From a virus, in the IMG/VR virus record IMGVR_UViG_3300005913_000917, positions 1 to 23,455 of that record: 23,455 nt of DNA. The stretch is one strand, 5' to 3'. A program made the position numbers and the translations under genes. Positions 23,297-23,455 of the stretch are shown piece by piece (position 1 is the stretch's first letter; each line of letters begins with the position of its first letter). Below the pieces are notes generated by a model that worked only from the letters and a program-made list of their open reading frames with translations, did no database searches and was not told the origin of the DNA.

Positions 23297-23455
23297 TTAC
23301 TCTTTAATTAAGTTTACCAAACGCTTTGCCGTTGCTGGACTTAGAGTCCAACCCAAATGTCCGTGTCCAGTATGATAAAACACTCTACTGTCAACCTTAC
23401 TTTGTTTGATGATAGGCATCATGTCTGGTGCCATAGGGCGCAAACATGCCCATTG
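23297..23455 (-). CDS. DadA-like FAD-dependent D-amino-acid dehydrogenase, C-terminal end only
   Basis: Minus-strand reading gives 52 codons to a TAA at 23297. The visible peptide contains '[16 protein letters not shown]' and '[21 protein letters not shown]', corresponding to the conserved C-terminus of D-amino-acid dehydrogenase small subunits (RPMTPDGxP, NTGHGTLGWT). The rest of the gene lies beyond the right edge. The DAO-fold oxidoreductase uses FAD to oxidise an amine to an imine; the substrate may not be a free D-amino acid. Its stop is 2 bases from the start of the UDP-xylose synthase gene, so both are probably in one operon and in one sugar- or amine-modifying pathway (inference). Confidence 0.85.
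   Translation of the reverse strand, partial: QWACLRPMAPDMMPIIKQSKVDSRVFYHTGHGHLGWTLSPATAKRLVNLIKE

Noticed and set aside
1-23455. tRNA genes, CRISPR arrays, insertion sequences or an integrase
   Set aside because: No cloverleaf-like segment, regularly spaced repeat-spacer array, transposase motif or attachment site was seen in either strand.

Overview
The window looks like part of a T4-like, AT-rich, tailed-phage genome (myovirus-type Caudoviricetes), probably from an aquatic environment. The pointers are densely packed and overlapping genes, a GroES-like co-chaperonin, a MazG-like pyrophosphohydrolase, very large tail-fibre genes with 'INxNF' N-terminal anchors and 'YADLAEKY' C-terminal domains, T4-style late promoter motifs (AATAAATAC), and small DUF2693- and AbrB-type proteins familiar from marine T4-like phages. 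The host (cyanobacterium, SAR11 or other) cannot be decided from this sequence alone. No terminase, capsid or polymerase gene is present to place it further.

Layout, read along the minus strand (high to low coordinates). (1) 23455-20601: an accessory cluster with the end of a DadA-like FAD oxidoreductase, a UDP-glucuronate decarboxylase (UDP-xylose synthase), a sigma70-like promoter, a DUF2693-AbrB fusion protein, the UV-damage endonuclease UvsE, and a small conserved-looking protein whose start lies inside uvsE. A 41-bp perfect hairpin (20560-20600) closes this unit and also the only plus-strand gene, a lysine-rich small protein at 20236-20544. (2) A 183-bp divergent intergenic region (20053-20235) carries two late-promoter motifs and an inverted repeat. 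(3) 20052-3633: a tail-fibre/adhesin operon of eight genes: a 2099-aa fibre protein, a 173-aa anchor-domain protein, a 905-aa Ig/cadherin-like protein, three collagen-like GXY-repeat proteins, a subtilisin-like protease and a 190-aa anchor-type structural protein. (4) 3640-1845: small genes, including a lone DnaE-like 'GRGSS' module, a GroES-like protein and a MazG-like enzyme, ending in a 9-bp hairpin. (5) 1828-1: a new unit starting from an almost consensus sigma70 promoter that would give a leaderless mRNA. It holds an 84-aa protein, a 34-aa membrane peptide, a cytidylyltransferase-like protein, a metallophosphoesterase and the beginning of another conserved-looking protein.

Working together: the central block builds a host-contacting appendage system. 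Three collagen-like stalks with different ends, two proteins sharing a C-terminal domain, and a protease encoded between the collagen genes and the next structural gene suggest proteolytic maturation or surface digestion. The flanks provide chaperone, nucleotide, DNA-repair and sugar-nucleotide functions. No tRNA, CRISPR array, insertion sequence or integrase was found, and no gene-free stretch exceeds 300 bases.
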